This document shows, piece after piece, positions 6,425 through 14,243 of a stretch of DNA of 16,615 bases. The translations under genes and the position numbers were made by a program. The DNA comes from JANNRW01 sp031401815 (lineage in GTDB: Bacteria; Desulfobacterota; Desulfuromonadia; Geobacterales; DSM-12255): the NCBI GenBank assembly GCA_031401815.1, contig JANNRW010000273.1:1-16615 (forward strand). Reading direction: 5' to 3'. How positions within the stretch are numbered: the stretch's first letter is position 1; each line of letters begins with the position of its first letter. The notes below the pieces were generated by a model. It was given only the letters and a program-made list of their open reading frames with translations. It did no database searches and had not been told where the DNA came from.

Positions 6425-8430
6425 TACGGCTCCTCATCAGGTGCAAAGTCCAGCAGCACTACCCCTTCGTTTACCACATCACCGGTTGAGTAGTAAAGTT
6501 CTATCACAACACCATCATCCGGAGCAGATATGGTATGCTCCATCTTCATCGCCTCCATGATCAGCAACGGGGTGCCCCGCTTAACAGCCTCACCCGCCTT
6601 GACCAGAAGTGCTACGATTTTTCCGGGCATCGGCGCTGTCAGACTCCCTCCGACGCCAGCATCTTCATCAATATGTGCTAGCGGGTCATAAATAGTCAAC
6701 TGATGGCTCGCTTCGCTGGTGATGATGGTCAACTCATCCAGATGCCGCACTACCGTGGATTTGAAGCGAGTCCCGCCCAGATCGGCAAACAGATTGCCGT
6801 CACAGTCAACTCTGCCCCGCGCCAAAAGGGAGATGCCGGGGAGATCCAGCAGATAGCCGTCAGGCCGATAATGGGCTGTCACGGTTATCTCATTTTCCAG
6901 ATCGCGGAAGATAAGCAGGTGATGATTGTCGCCGTTTAACTGCCACCCGGTGGCAAGATGCCATGGAGACCAAGGATCTGCACTGTCAACACTGGCAGCC
7001 TCTGCCTCCTCACTTCGCTGCAAAAGAAGATAAAGGGCTGCCTGGGCAAGAGTGAATGGGGTTGCTGGCTCTCGCTCAGGGAAGAGCGTTGTACGATGTC
7101 GCTCAATAAAGCCGGTGTCAATATCACCTGAAGCAAAATAGGGATTGGCAGCAACCGCGATCAGGAATTGAACATTGGTAGTGACCCCAACCACCTGGTA
7201 CTCTGCCAGAGCCAGACGCAGCCGCCTCAGTGCTGCCTGTCGATCACTGTCCCAGACGATCAGCTTTGCGATCATCGGATCGTAATGAATGCTGACCTGA
7301 TCCCCCTGACGTACACCGGTGTCTATCCTGACATTTGCACTTTCGGAAGGGGTGCTGAGATGCGACAGTCTGCCGATTGAGGGGAGAAACTCCTTGTTCG
7401 GATCTTCTGCATAGATCCTGGCCTCAAAGGCGTGTCCGGAGATGGCCAGCTGCTCCTGGCGGCAAGGGAGCGGCTCCCCGCAAGCCACTCTCAGTTGCCA
7501 TTCGACAAGATCCTGTCCGGTAATCATCTCGGTAACCGGATGCTCTACCTGCAATCTGGTATTCATCTCCATGAAATAGAATGAGCCATCTTCGTCGAGC
7601 AGAAATTCGACAGTGCCTGCCCCTACGTACCCTATAGCCCGCGCCGCTGCAACAGCAGCCTCTCCCATCTTTGCGCGAAGCGAGTCAGTCATTCCTGTAG
7701 CGGGCGCTTCCTCAATAACCTTCTGATGACGCCGCTGGATGGAACAATCCCGTTCAAACAGATGGACAGCATTACCCAGGCTGTCGGCAAAAACCTGTAT
7801 CTCAACATGGCGCGGTCTTGTAAGATATTTTTCCAGCAACACCCGGTCATCGCCAAAAGATGAAGTGGCCTCGCGCCGCGCTGCTGCAAGGGCGTCCTCG
7901 AAGGCTGCAGCCTCGGTCACCACTCGCATCCCCTTGCCACCACCTCCGGCAGTAGCCTTTATCAATACCGGAAAGCCGATTTCATTCGCTTTGTTCCTCA
8001 GGAGATCAAAATCCTGATCTTCCCCGTGATAACCCGGAACAAGCGGAACCGAAGCCTTCTCCATGATCCGCTTGGCAGCACTTTTGGATCCCATGGCACG
8101 AATAGCCTCAGTCGGCGGGCCAATGAAAACAATCCCTGCTGCTGAACAAGCTTCGGCGAATTCGGCATTTTCCGAAAGAAACCCGTAACCGGGGTGGACT
8201 GCCTGGCTGCCACTACTGCGGGCAACCTCCAGAATAAGCTCCGGGCGAAGATAGCTCTCACGTGCCGGTGCCGGACCGATATGCCAGGCTTCATCCGCCA
8301 GTGCTACATGCATGGCGCCCGCGTCGGCGTCAGAATAAACCGCCACAGTGCGAATACCGAGACGTCTGGCAGTACGAATGACGCGACAGGCGATCTCGCC
8401 TCGATTGGCAATCAGGATTTTATTGAACAT
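6424..8430 (-). CDS. liuD: Methylcrotonyl-CoA carboxylase, alpha (biotin) subunit
   Basis: The 668-aa subunit carboxylates its own biotin with bicarbonate and ATP, for transfer by the beta subunit to 3-methylcrotonyl-CoA. The biotin carboxylase part opens with FNKILIANRGEIACRVIRTA, has the ATP-grasp glycine loop GGGGKGMR at 162-169, and EMNTRLQVEHPVTE. A middle region follows. The C-terminal biotin carrier domain carries EAMKMEH with the biotinyl Lys629. ATG at 8430 is chosen because AAGGA lies 8 nt upstream and the protein then begins exactly like its relatives; an upstream in-frame ATG at 8496 adds 22 basic residues unlike the family. Acetyl-, propionyl- and geranyl-CoA carboxylase alpha chains are similar, and the liu neighbours decide the assignment. 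Confidence 0.92.
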   Translation of the reverse strand: MFNKILIANRGEIACRVIRTARRLGIRTVAVYSDADAGAMHVALADEAWHIGPAPARESYLRPELILEVARSSGSQAVHPGYGFLSENAEFAEACSAAGIVFIGPPTEAIRAMGSKSAAKRIMEKASVPLVPGYHGEDQDFDLLRNKANEIGFPVLIKATAGGGGKGMRVVTEAAAFEDALAAARREATSSFGDDRVLLEKYLTRPRHVEIQVFADSLGNAVHLFERDCSIQRRHQKVIEEAPATGMTDSLRAKMGEAAVAAARAIGYVGAGTVEFLLDEDGSFYFMEMNTRLQVEHPVTEMITGQDLVEWQLRVACGEPLPCRQEQLAISGHAFEARIYAEDPNKEFLPSIGRLSHLSTPSESANVRIDTGVRQGDQVSIHYDPMIAKLIVWDSDRQAALRRLRLALAEYQVVGVTTNVQFLIAVAANPYFASGDIDTGFIERHRTTLFPEREPATPFTLAQAALYLLLQRSEEAEAASVDSADPWSPWHLATGWQLNGDNHHLLIFRDLENEITVTAHYRPDGYLLDLPGISLLARGRVDCDGNLFADLGGTRFKSTVVRHLDELTIITSEASHQLTIYDPLAHIDEDAGVGGSLTAPMPGKIVALLVKAGEAVKRGTPLLIMEAMKMEHTISAPDDGVVIELYYSTGDVVNEGVVLLDFAPDEEP

Positions 8431-8511
8431 GGTAGGATTCCTTGGTTTTTTGTAGGGGCTAATTTTGCTTTTGCTATTTTTGATGGGCAGTCGCAAGGGT
8501 CGTCAGCTCTT

Positions 8512-9315
8512 TCAGCAGGGCTCTTCCCTGATCCAGGCGGGTTTGCGTTTTTCTAGAAAGGCTGTAACACCCTCCTTCCCTTCGGCAGATGCCCGTTGAT
8601 CGGCTATACGAGCGGCAGTGTCGGCAATAAGTCTGCTATCCAGCGGCTGCCCGGAGACAGCAAATATCAGGCTTTTTGCTGCAACAAGCGCCTGTGGGGA
8701 ATTTCGCAACAGCATGAAGATGATTTTTTCTGCGGCAGCAGCAAGAGACTCATCGTTCTCAAGCAGTTCATGCACAAGCCCTATTCTCAACGCCTCCATA
8801 GCATCGAAAGGCTCTGCGGTAAGGAAATACCGCCTGCACCCCTTCTCCCCGATAGCTGCCATTACGTATGGTGATATAACAGCCGGAATAAGCCCCAGCT
8901 TCACCTCTGAAAGACAGAAGCTTGCGCGTCTTGTTGCCAGGACAATGTCACAGCAGGCAACCAGGCCAACCCCTCCACCAAAAGCAGCTCCGTGTACCAG
9001 GGCAATAGTAGGTTTTTGAATGAAATTGAGTCTTTTCATCAGCTCTGCAAGCCCCTGGGCGTCAACAAGGTTTTCATCCCTCGTATAACTGGCCATTCTT
9101 TTCATCCAGTCTAGATCCGCTCCGGCGGAAAAGCTTTTCCCGCTAGCTGCAAGCTGGATGACACGGACAGAATCATCCATTTCAAGCGATGCAAGAGCTT
9201 TGGTCATTGCTTCTATAAAATGGTCGTCAAAGGCATTATGCACTAGAGGCCGGTTCATGGTCAAAGTGGCCACGCCACGATCATCGATATTAGTTAGAAT
9301 TGCCGGTTCGCTCAT
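8512..9315 (-). CDS. liuC: Methylglutaconyl-CoA hydratase
   Basis: This crotonase-fold enzyme hydrates 3-methylglutaconyl-CoA to HMG-CoA, linking the carboxylase to the lyase. The 267-aa sequence has the oxyanion-hole segment SGKSFSAGADLDWMK (58-72) and GAAFGGGVGLVACCDI (109-124). SEVKLGLIPAVISPYV follows, with Glu137 at the position of the second catalytic Glu of rat enoyl-CoA hydratase. The first Glu position is Gly117, which as far as I recall is also the case in bacterial LiuC proteins. ATG at 9315 follows AAGGTG at 6 nt; a GTG at 9324 would add three residues. It lies 33 nt after liuB in the carboxylase set, which supports this substrate over a generic enoyl-CoA. Confidence 0.87.
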   Translation of the reverse strand: MSEPAILTNIDDRGVATLTMNRPLVHNAFDDHFIEAMTKALASLEMDDSVRVIQLAASGKSFSAGADLDWMKRMASYTRDENLVDAQGLAELMKRLNFIQKPTIALVHGAAFGGGVGLVACCDIVLATRRASFCLSEVKLGLIPAVISPYVMAAIGEKGCRRYFLTAEPFDAMEALRIGLVHELLENDESLAAAAEKIIFMLLRNSPQALVAAKSLIFAVSGQPLDSRLIADTAARIADQRASAEGKEGVTAFLEKRKPAWIREEPC

Positions 9316-9348
9316 ATATTTCACCTTGTCCTGATTGTATTCTTCCCA

Positions 9349-10956
9349 CTACATCCTGAACACGCCAAACTCTGTCTTCTCCACAGGAGCATTCATAGCC
9401 GCTGAGAGCCCCAGACCAAGCACCATCCTGGTATCAGCCGGATCAATGATTCCGTCATCCCAAAGGCGGGCGCTGGCGTAGTATGGGTGTCCCTGGTTTT
9501 CGTACTGGTCACGAATCGGCGTCTTGAAACTGTTCTCTTCTTCAACGCTCCAGCTCTTCCCCTGCAATTCCATGCCGTCTCTTTTCACCTGGGCGAGGAC
9601 ACTTGCAGCCTGCTCCCCACCCATGACCGAGATTCGCGCATTGGGCCACATCCAGAGAAAACGGGGGCCATAGGCCCGGCCACACATCCCGTAGTTCCCG
9701 GCTCCGAAACTCCCCCCTATAAGGACTGTGAATTTCGGGACAGCTGCGCATGCCACAGCAGTAACCATCTTGGCACCATCCCTGGCGATCCCGCCTGCCT
9801 CGTACTTGCTCCCAACCATGAATCCCGAAATATTTTGCAGAAAGATCAATGGAATTCCCCGCTGACAGCAGAGCTCAATGAAATGAGTCCCTTTGAGCGC
9901 TGACTCCGAAAAAAGAATCCCGTTATTGGCTATTATCCCGACCGGATAGCCCCAGATATGGGCAAAACCGCAGACCAGGGTTGTGCCGTAGAGCTGCTTG
10001 AATTCATCGAACTCGGAACCGTCTACAATTCTCGCAATCACTTCACGGACATCGTAAGGTTTGCGGGTATCTGTCGGGACAATTCCGTACAGCTCTGAAG
10101 CCGGATAAAGTGGCTCTGCCGGGGGTTTCATGGCCATGGAAGATATTTTTTTCCGATTCAGGTTGGAAACGCTCCGCCTTGCAATTGCCAAAGCGTGGCT
10201 GTCATTAGCTGCGTAGTGATCGGTTACACCGGAGGTGCGGCAGTGTACTTCCGCCCCGCCAAGATCTTCCGCACTTACTACTTCTCCGGTCGCAGCCTTG
10301 ACAAGAGGGGGGCCGGCAAGGAATATGGTTCCCTGATTACGGACAATGATGCTCTCATCGGACATTGCCGGTACATATGCCCCACCTGCGGTACATGAGC
10401 CCATTACCACGGCAACCTGCGGAATCCCCTTGCCGGACATTGTAGCCTGGTTGTAGAAGATTCTCCCGAAATGATCCCGATCCGGGAAAACCTCGTCCTG
10501 ACGCGGAAGGAACGCTCCTCCGGAGTCTACCAGATAAATGCAGGGGAGATTGTTCTCCCTTGCAATCTCCTGGGCGCGAAGGTGCTTCTTGACTGTAAGC
10601 GGATAGTAGGTTCCCCCCTTGACTGTCGCATCATTGGCAATAACCATGCACTCATGCCCCTTCACACGACCGATACCGGTAATGATCCCTGCGGCCGGGA
10701 CATCGTCACCGTAGACCTCCCAGGCTGCAAACTGTGAAAGTTCAAGAAACGGGGAGCCGACATCAAGCAGTTGACGGATCCGCTCACGAGGGAGAAGCTT
10801 CCCTCTCTCAATATGTTTCTTGCGGGATTTCTCGTCCCCCCCAAGGGTTATCTTCGCCACTTTTTCACGGAGATCCGCCACCAGTGAGGTCATAACTTCA
10901 GCATTACGTTTGAAATCAGCGGTTGCGCTGTTGATGCTGCTTTTGAATGCGGGCAT
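9349..10956 (-). CDS. liuB: Methylcrotonyl-CoA carboxylase, beta (carboxyltransferase) subunit
   Basis: The 535-aa carboxyltransferase moves CO2 from biotin on LiuD to 3-methylcrotonyl-CoA, making 3-methylglutaconyl-CoA. Two crotonase-like halves are visible. The N-terminal half has GKLLPRERIRQLLD near residue 53, VDSGGAFLPRQDEVFPD and MGSCTAGGAYVPAMSDE. The C-terminal half has IIANNGILFSESALKG, FLQNISGFMVGSKYE and GGSFGAGNYGMCGRAY. The SGGAFLPRQ and GNYGMCGRAY strings are characteristic of MCC-beta compared with propionyl-CoA carboxylase beta. AAAGGA lies upstream of the ATG. Unlike most junctions in the operon, the gap to liuA upstream is over 100 nt and holds an inverted repeat. Confidence 0.94.
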   Translation of the reverse strand: MPAFKSSINSATADFKRNAEVMTSLVADLREKVAKITLGGDEKSRKKHIERGKLLPRERIRQLLDVGSPFLELSQFAAWEVYGDDVPAAGIITGIGRVKGHECMVIANDATVKGGTYYPLTVKKHLRAQEIARENNLPCIYLVDSGGAFLPRQDEVFPDRDHFGRIFYNQATMSGKGIPQVAVVMGSCTAGGAYVPAMSDESIIVRNQGTIFLAGPPLVKAATGEVVSAEDLGGAEVHCRTSGVTDHYAANDSHALAIARRSVSNLNRKKISSMAMKPPAEPLYPASELYGIVPTDTRKPYDVREVIARIVDGSEFDEFKQLYGTTLVCGFAHIWGYPVGIIANNGILFSESALKGTHFIELCCQRGIPLIFLQNISGFMVGSKYEAGGIARDGAKMVTAVACAAVPKFTVLIGGSFGAGNYGMCGRAYGPRFLWMWPNARISVMGGEQAASVLAQVKRDGMELQGKSWSVEEENSFKTPIRDQYENQGHPYYASARLWDDGIIDPADTRMVLGLGLSAAMNAPVEKTEFGVFRM

Positions 10957-10980
10957 AGGTATGAATCCTTTAAGGTGTAT

Positions 10981-11058
10981 AGGCTGAAGGCTGAAGACTG
11001 AAGGAAAAACAAATATCGCGCTTGCTGTTTCTCACCTTCAGCCTTCCACCTTCAGCCT
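10981..11058. repeat. Heptamer repeats in inverted orientation (long hairpin)
   Basis: The left arm (10981-11004) consists of about three AGGCTGA-like heptamers. The right arm (11035-11058) is its reverse complement at 21 of 24 positions, separated by 30 nt. In the liuA-liuB mRNA this would form a long stem-loop. No U-run follows it on the minus strand, so it does not look like a simple terminator. It may be a dispersed repeat or an mRNA processing or stability element. Confidence 0.6.
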
Positions 11059-11065
11059 GCATTTT

Positions 11066-12232
11066 TTACATTGTCTCGTTAAACAGCTCACGACCGATAA
11101 GCATCCGCCGGATTTCGCTGGTTCCTGCACCTATTTCATAAAGCTTGGCATCTCTCAGCAGCCTGCCGGTCGAGCATTCGTTAACGTAGCCACTCCCACC
11201 AAGACACTGAATCGCTTCAAGCGCCATCCAGGTCGCCTTTTCCGCAGCATACAGAATAGCACCGGCTGCATCCTTGCGGATGCTGTTCTTGCGGCTGCAT
11301 GCCTTGGCAACGGCATAAACATAGGCGCGGCAGGCATTCATGGTGCTGTACATGTCAGCCAGTTTACCCTGCATCAGCTGGAACTCGCCGATGGCTCTGC
11401 CAAACTGCTTTCTTTGATGAATATATGGAAGAACTACGTCCATGCATGCCTGCATGATTCCGAGGGGACCACCGGCAAGCACTGCCCGTTCGAAATCAAG
11501 ACCGCTCATCAGCACCTTCACCCCTTCGCCAACTTCACCGACTACATTCTCTTCCGGTACTTCACACTGGTCAAAAACCAGCTCACAGGTGTCGGAGCCG
11601 CGCATGCCGAGCTTATCAAGTTTCTGTGCAGTTGAAAACCCCTTGTACCCTTTTTCTACCAGAAAGGCGGTAATCCCCTTTGATCCGGCATCCGGGTCTG
11701 TTTTGGCATACACAAGAAGGACAGAAGCATGAGGGCCGTTCGTTATCCACATCTTTGTTCCGCTAAGGACATATCTGTCACCATGCTTTTCCGCCCTGAG
11801 CCTCATACTGACAACATCTGAGCCGGAACCGGCCTCGCTCATCGCCAGTGCTCCAATATGCTCCCCGCTGATCAGTTTTGGCAGATAGCGACGTTTCTGA
11901 TCATCATTGCCGTTTTTAAATATCTGATTTATGCAGAGATTTGAGTGCGCACCATAGGAAAGACCAACTGAAGCAGAGGCACGACTCAACTCCTCCATTG
12001 CAATTACATGTTCAATGTAACTCATCCCGGCACCGCCATACTCCTCGGAGACAGTAATGCCATGCAGACCCAATTCACCCATCTTTGGCCAGAGATCGAT
12101 GGGAAAGCGGTTCGCCTGGTCAATTTCCACTGCTCTTGGCGCTATTTCATTGTCAGCAAAATCCCTGACTGTCTCTCGCAACAGATCACAGGTTTCGCCC
12201 AGTTCAAAGTTTAACGTCGGATATGATCTCAT
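11066..12232 (-). CDS. liuA: Isovaleryl-CoA dehydrogenase
   Basis: This FAD-dependent acyl-CoA dehydrogenase oxidises isovaleryl-CoA to 3-methylcrotonyl-CoA and passes electrons to electron-transfer flavoprotein. The 388-aa product has the N-terminal helical domain, ALAMSEAGSGSDV (128-140) and KMWITNGP (160-167) in the flavin-binding beta domain, and the C-terminal QCLGGSGYVNE and YEIGAGTSEIRRMLIGRE. Glu248 in SGLDFERAVLAGGPLG aligns with the catalytic Glu254 of human isovaleryl-CoA dehydrogenase; most other acyl-CoA dehydrogenases keep their base in the C-terminal region, so this residue supports the assignment. The gene follows the crotonase gene by 14 nt with a G-rich ribosome site and precedes liuB, the expected next enzyme. 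Confidence 0.94.
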   Translation of the reverse strand: MRSYPTLNFELGETCDLLRETVRDFADNEIAPRAVEIDQANRFPIDLWPKMGELGLHGITVSEEYGGAGMSYIEHVIAMEELSRASASVGLSYGAHSNLCINQIFKNGNDDQKRRYLPKLISGEHIGALAMSEAGSGSDVVSMRLRAEKHGDRYVLSGTKMWITNGPHASVLLVYAKTDPDAGSKGITAFLVEKGYKGFSTAQKLDKLGMRGSDTCELVFDQCEVPEENVVGEVGEGVKVLMSGLDFERAVLAGGPLGIMQACMDVVLPYIHQRKQFGRAIGEFQLMQGKLADMYSTMNACRAYVYAVAKACSRKNSIRKDAAGAILYAAEKATWMALEAIQCLGGSGYVNECSTGRLLRDAKLYEIGAGTSEIRRMLIGRELFNETM

Positions 12233-12246
12233 CTTCCACTCCCCCC

Positions 12247-13059
12247 TTATTTGCCTTCGTACTTCCCTTTTCTCTTTTCCATAAATGCAGAGACAGCTTC
12301 TGCGTGATCAAGCGTATGATGCGATATTGCCTGAAACGACGCGCATACTTCGAGAAAATCAGGCAGTTCACTCCGTTGTGCCAGCTTCATGAGACGCTTG
12401 GTTAATCGTAGCGCTCCGGGAGGTTGGGCAGCAATTTTCCCGGCGATTTCCAAGGTTCTTGCTATTAATACTTCCGGAGCAACCACCTCCAGAAGAATCC
12501 CCAGTTGCAAAGCTTCATCAGCCTTGAGCAGTCTGCCGCTGAAAGTAATTTCCGCAGCCCGCTGATAACCGATCAACCGCTGTAGAAACCAGGCACCGCC
12601 ATCTCCCGGTATGATTCCGAGATTTATGAAGGTCTCGCCAAGAAGCGCATTTGAAGAGCCTATTCGCAAGTCGCACATGCATGCAAGATCAAGTCCTGCT
12701 CCGATAGCCGCACCATTTATAGCTGCAATGACCGGCATTTCAGCTCTCTGCATGGCAAGTGGTATCTGTTGGATACCTCTACGGTAACGCTCCTGAATCT
12801 CGGCAGGAGAGCCGCTGAAAGTTCCGGATTTTTCCTGCATCTCTTTTACATTGCCGCCGGAAGAGAACGCAGCTCCAGCACCGGTAAGAACAAGTACTGA
12901 AACAGCGTTGTTTTCGTTACACCAGTTGACGGTTCTGACAATGTCATCAACAAGGGCAGTGCCGGTAAGGGCATTCCTGACATCGTCCCGCTGAAAAGTC
13001 AAAACAGCGACCCTGTCGGTCAGCTCAAGAGTTGAATCAGCAAGTTTTGGGTATTCCAT
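12247..13059 (-). CDS. Crotonase-family protein, first gene of the liu operon
   Basis: The 270-aa protein has the enoyl-CoA hydratase/isomerase fold: oxyanion-hole segment TGAGAAFSSGGNVKEM (59-74), AAINGAAIGAGLDLACMCDL (112-131) and GETFINLGIIPGDGGAWFLQ (141-160). Aligned by eye to rat enoyl-CoA hydratase, the two catalytic Glu positions are Asp124 and Phe144, with Glu142 and Asp153 nearby. A plain hydratase role is therefore doubtful; isomerase, epoxide or dienoyl-type activities are alternatives. It is distinct from LiuC, and its place in leucine breakdown is not obvious. ATG at 13059 is chosen because GGAG lies 9 nt upstream; the frame extends to a TTG at 13089. The leader from the predicted promoter is about 38 nt. 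Annotation pipelines would probably call it enoyl-CoA hydratase. Confidence 0.8.
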   Translation of the reverse strand: MEYPKLADSTLELTDRVAVLTFQRDDVRNALTGTALVDDIVRTVNWCNENNAVSVLVLTGAGAAFSSGGNVKEMQEKSGTFSGSPAEIQERYRRGIQQIPLAMQRAEMPVIAAINGAAIGAGLDLACMCDLRIGSSNALLGETFINLGIIPGDGGAWFLQRLIGYQRAAEITFSGRLLKADEALQLGILLEVVAPEVLIARTLEIAGKIAAQPPGALRLTKRLMKLAQRSELPDFLEVCASFQAISHHTLDHAEAVSAFMEKRKGKYEGK

Positions 13060-13103
13060 GATAGGCAGCTCCGTCAGGCAATGGCTCAAACTTTTGTTTG
13101 CTG

Positions 13104-13133
13104 ATAATAAAACCAGTTTACGTACAAGTCAAC
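13104..13133 (-). promoter_or_regulatory. Promoter of the liu operon with overlapping palindrome
   Basis: Minus-strand TTGACT (13132-13127), a 17-nt spacer and TATTAT (13109-13104); each hexamer matches sigma70 consensus at 5 of 6. An imperfect palindrome, GTTGAC-N6-GTAAAC (13133-13116), covers the -35 and half of the spacer. Repressors, and MerR-type activators, bind in this region. A related sequence is found at the promoter at 14882-14911. Confidence 0.6.
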
Positions 13134-13170
13134 TTAAATATAACTGGATTTTATCTTTGCAAGGCTTTTT

Positions 13171-13191
13171 AAAAACAGGCCCGATTGCCTG
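13171..13191 (-). terminator. Intrinsic terminator after the 289-aa gene
   Basis: On the minus strand CAGGC-AATCGG-GCCTG is followed by TTTTT. The 5-bp G+C-rich stem and U-run fit a modest Rho-independent terminator. It lies about 95 nt after the stop of the 289-aa gene and about 40 nt before the liu -35 box, so it should insulate the liu promoter from readthrough. Confidence 0.55.
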
Positions 13192-13225
13192 CATTTGTTG
13201 TAACGGGATATTGATTTCACCTTAA

Positions 13226-13243
13226 ATGGGATGGGATGGGATG
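13226..13243. repeat. ATGGG tandem repeat, 3.6 copies
   Basis: ATGGG occurs three times in a row plus ATG, between the stop of the 289-aa gene and its terminator. This is a short simple-sequence tract in untranslated DNA. Length variation by slippage is possible but would not change any reading frame. Confidence 0.5.
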
Positions 13244-13285
13244 AAACGAATCAGCAGGCTGGAGGAATTATTAAAAGACGTTGTT

Positions 13286-14155
13286 CTATATTGTTTCAGT
13301 AAATGTACGCACGCTGACTGGCTGGCCTATCATCCGGTAAATCTTTATATCTTCCCATGGCTCATCAAGAATTGTATTGATTGCCAGTTCATCCCAGGGT
13401 TCATCAAGAATACCATCATGTATGGCCCAGCTTCTGCCATGAACCGTCCGATCCATTCCAGGCTGTCGAAATGGGGAGGAGCCATCAAGTTTGCGGAAAA
13501 GAATCCCCCCCGGTCTGAATTCCCGGTCAATCTCCATCATCATTCTTCGCCCGCTTAAATAGTCAAACCCGTATTTTTCATAGCGTACAGCATTGTCATA
13601 GGTTAGCGGCTCAGCCGTAATCATCTCCATATCCATCGAGTCCACAAATCGTTCGAATGTATGAAAAAACTCACCGAACATCCGCAGGCCACGGCTGGTC
13701 TGGTTAGGGTAAAGACCTGCATTCATGGCTCTTATCTCTTCAGGAATATTTCGCCCAAGAGTGGCAAAGCAGTTGTCAATGCCATTAACATCAACATCGA
13801 CATTGAAACGGGGAGCAAAAGGATCATTAATAATACAGAAAGAGAGCTCCATCTGATGAAAATGAGTCTCGGCAATGTCGAGAAAAAAGATGGTGCGGCG
13901 ATCTTCAGGTCTCAGCCTCACCTCTATTCGCGCAAGGCTCATCCCTTCGGGAGCGATAATGGTTGCGTGGCAACCGACACCGGAAAGGATCATATCCGGC
14001 GGAGCAGTGGAAAGAAGGCTGAAGAGACGTCGCGGGATCAAATTCCGGTAAATGCTCTCTTTTTCATCAGTATCGAGGGCATTGATATCTGCCAGAGAAG
14101 AAATTCTGCGTCCGGAAGACGCGTATAACGGGGGATTTTCAGGCAGTCTTGACAT
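13286..14155 (-). CDS. Uncharacterised 289-aa protein
   Basis: I do not recognise the family. The product is soluble, with no signal peptide or membrane segment. Its N-terminal third has SIYRNLIPRRLFSLL, and the middle has a strand-rich block RIEVRLRPEDRRTIFFLDIAE followed by FNVDVDVNGIDN. The next part has FFHTFERFVDSMDMEMITAE and RYEKYGFDYLSGRRMMMEID, the last faintly like the YEKYGF element of GNAT acyltransferases. The C-terminus holds a direct repeat: ILDEPWDELAI at 249 and ILDEPWEDIKI at 262, period 13 residues (39 bp), also visible in the DNA at 13355-13411. The ATG at 14155 lacks a clear ribosome site. The gene lies 88 nt after the DUF6125-like gene on the same strand and is probably co-transcribed with it. 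Unbroken length and normal composition argue that it is a real gene. Confidence 0.7.
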   Translation of the reverse strand: MSRLPENPPLYASSGRRISSLADINALDTDEKESIYRNLIPRRLFSLLSTAPPDMILSGVGCHATIIAPEGMSLARIEVRLRPEDRRTIFFLDIAETHFHQMELSFCIINDPFAPRFNVDVDVNGIDNCFATLGRNIPEEIRAMNAGLYPNQTSRGLRMFGEFFHTFERFVDSMDMEMITAEPLTYDNAVRYEKYGFDYLSGRRMMMEIDREFRPGGILFRKLDGSSPFRQPGMDRTVHGRSWAIHDGILDEPWDELAINTILDEPWEDIKIYRMIGQPVSVRTFTETI

Positions 14156-14243
14156 GATATAATCGTACCATGAAACCGGGCATCCGGCCTGATTTTTCCT
14201 TCTGAGATCCTGAAATCAATCTGCACTCTTCATCGCATGGTTT

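Noticed and set aside
8431..8496. 22-residue extension of the carboxylase alpha subunit
   Set aside because: The ATG at 8430 has a good ribosome site and gives the standard biotin carboxylase N-terminus; the extra residues are Lys-rich and unlike the family.
13226..13243. Phase-variable repeat
   Set aside because: The ATGGG tract lies in untranslated DNA downstream of a stop codon and away from promoter elements, so slippage would have no clear effect.
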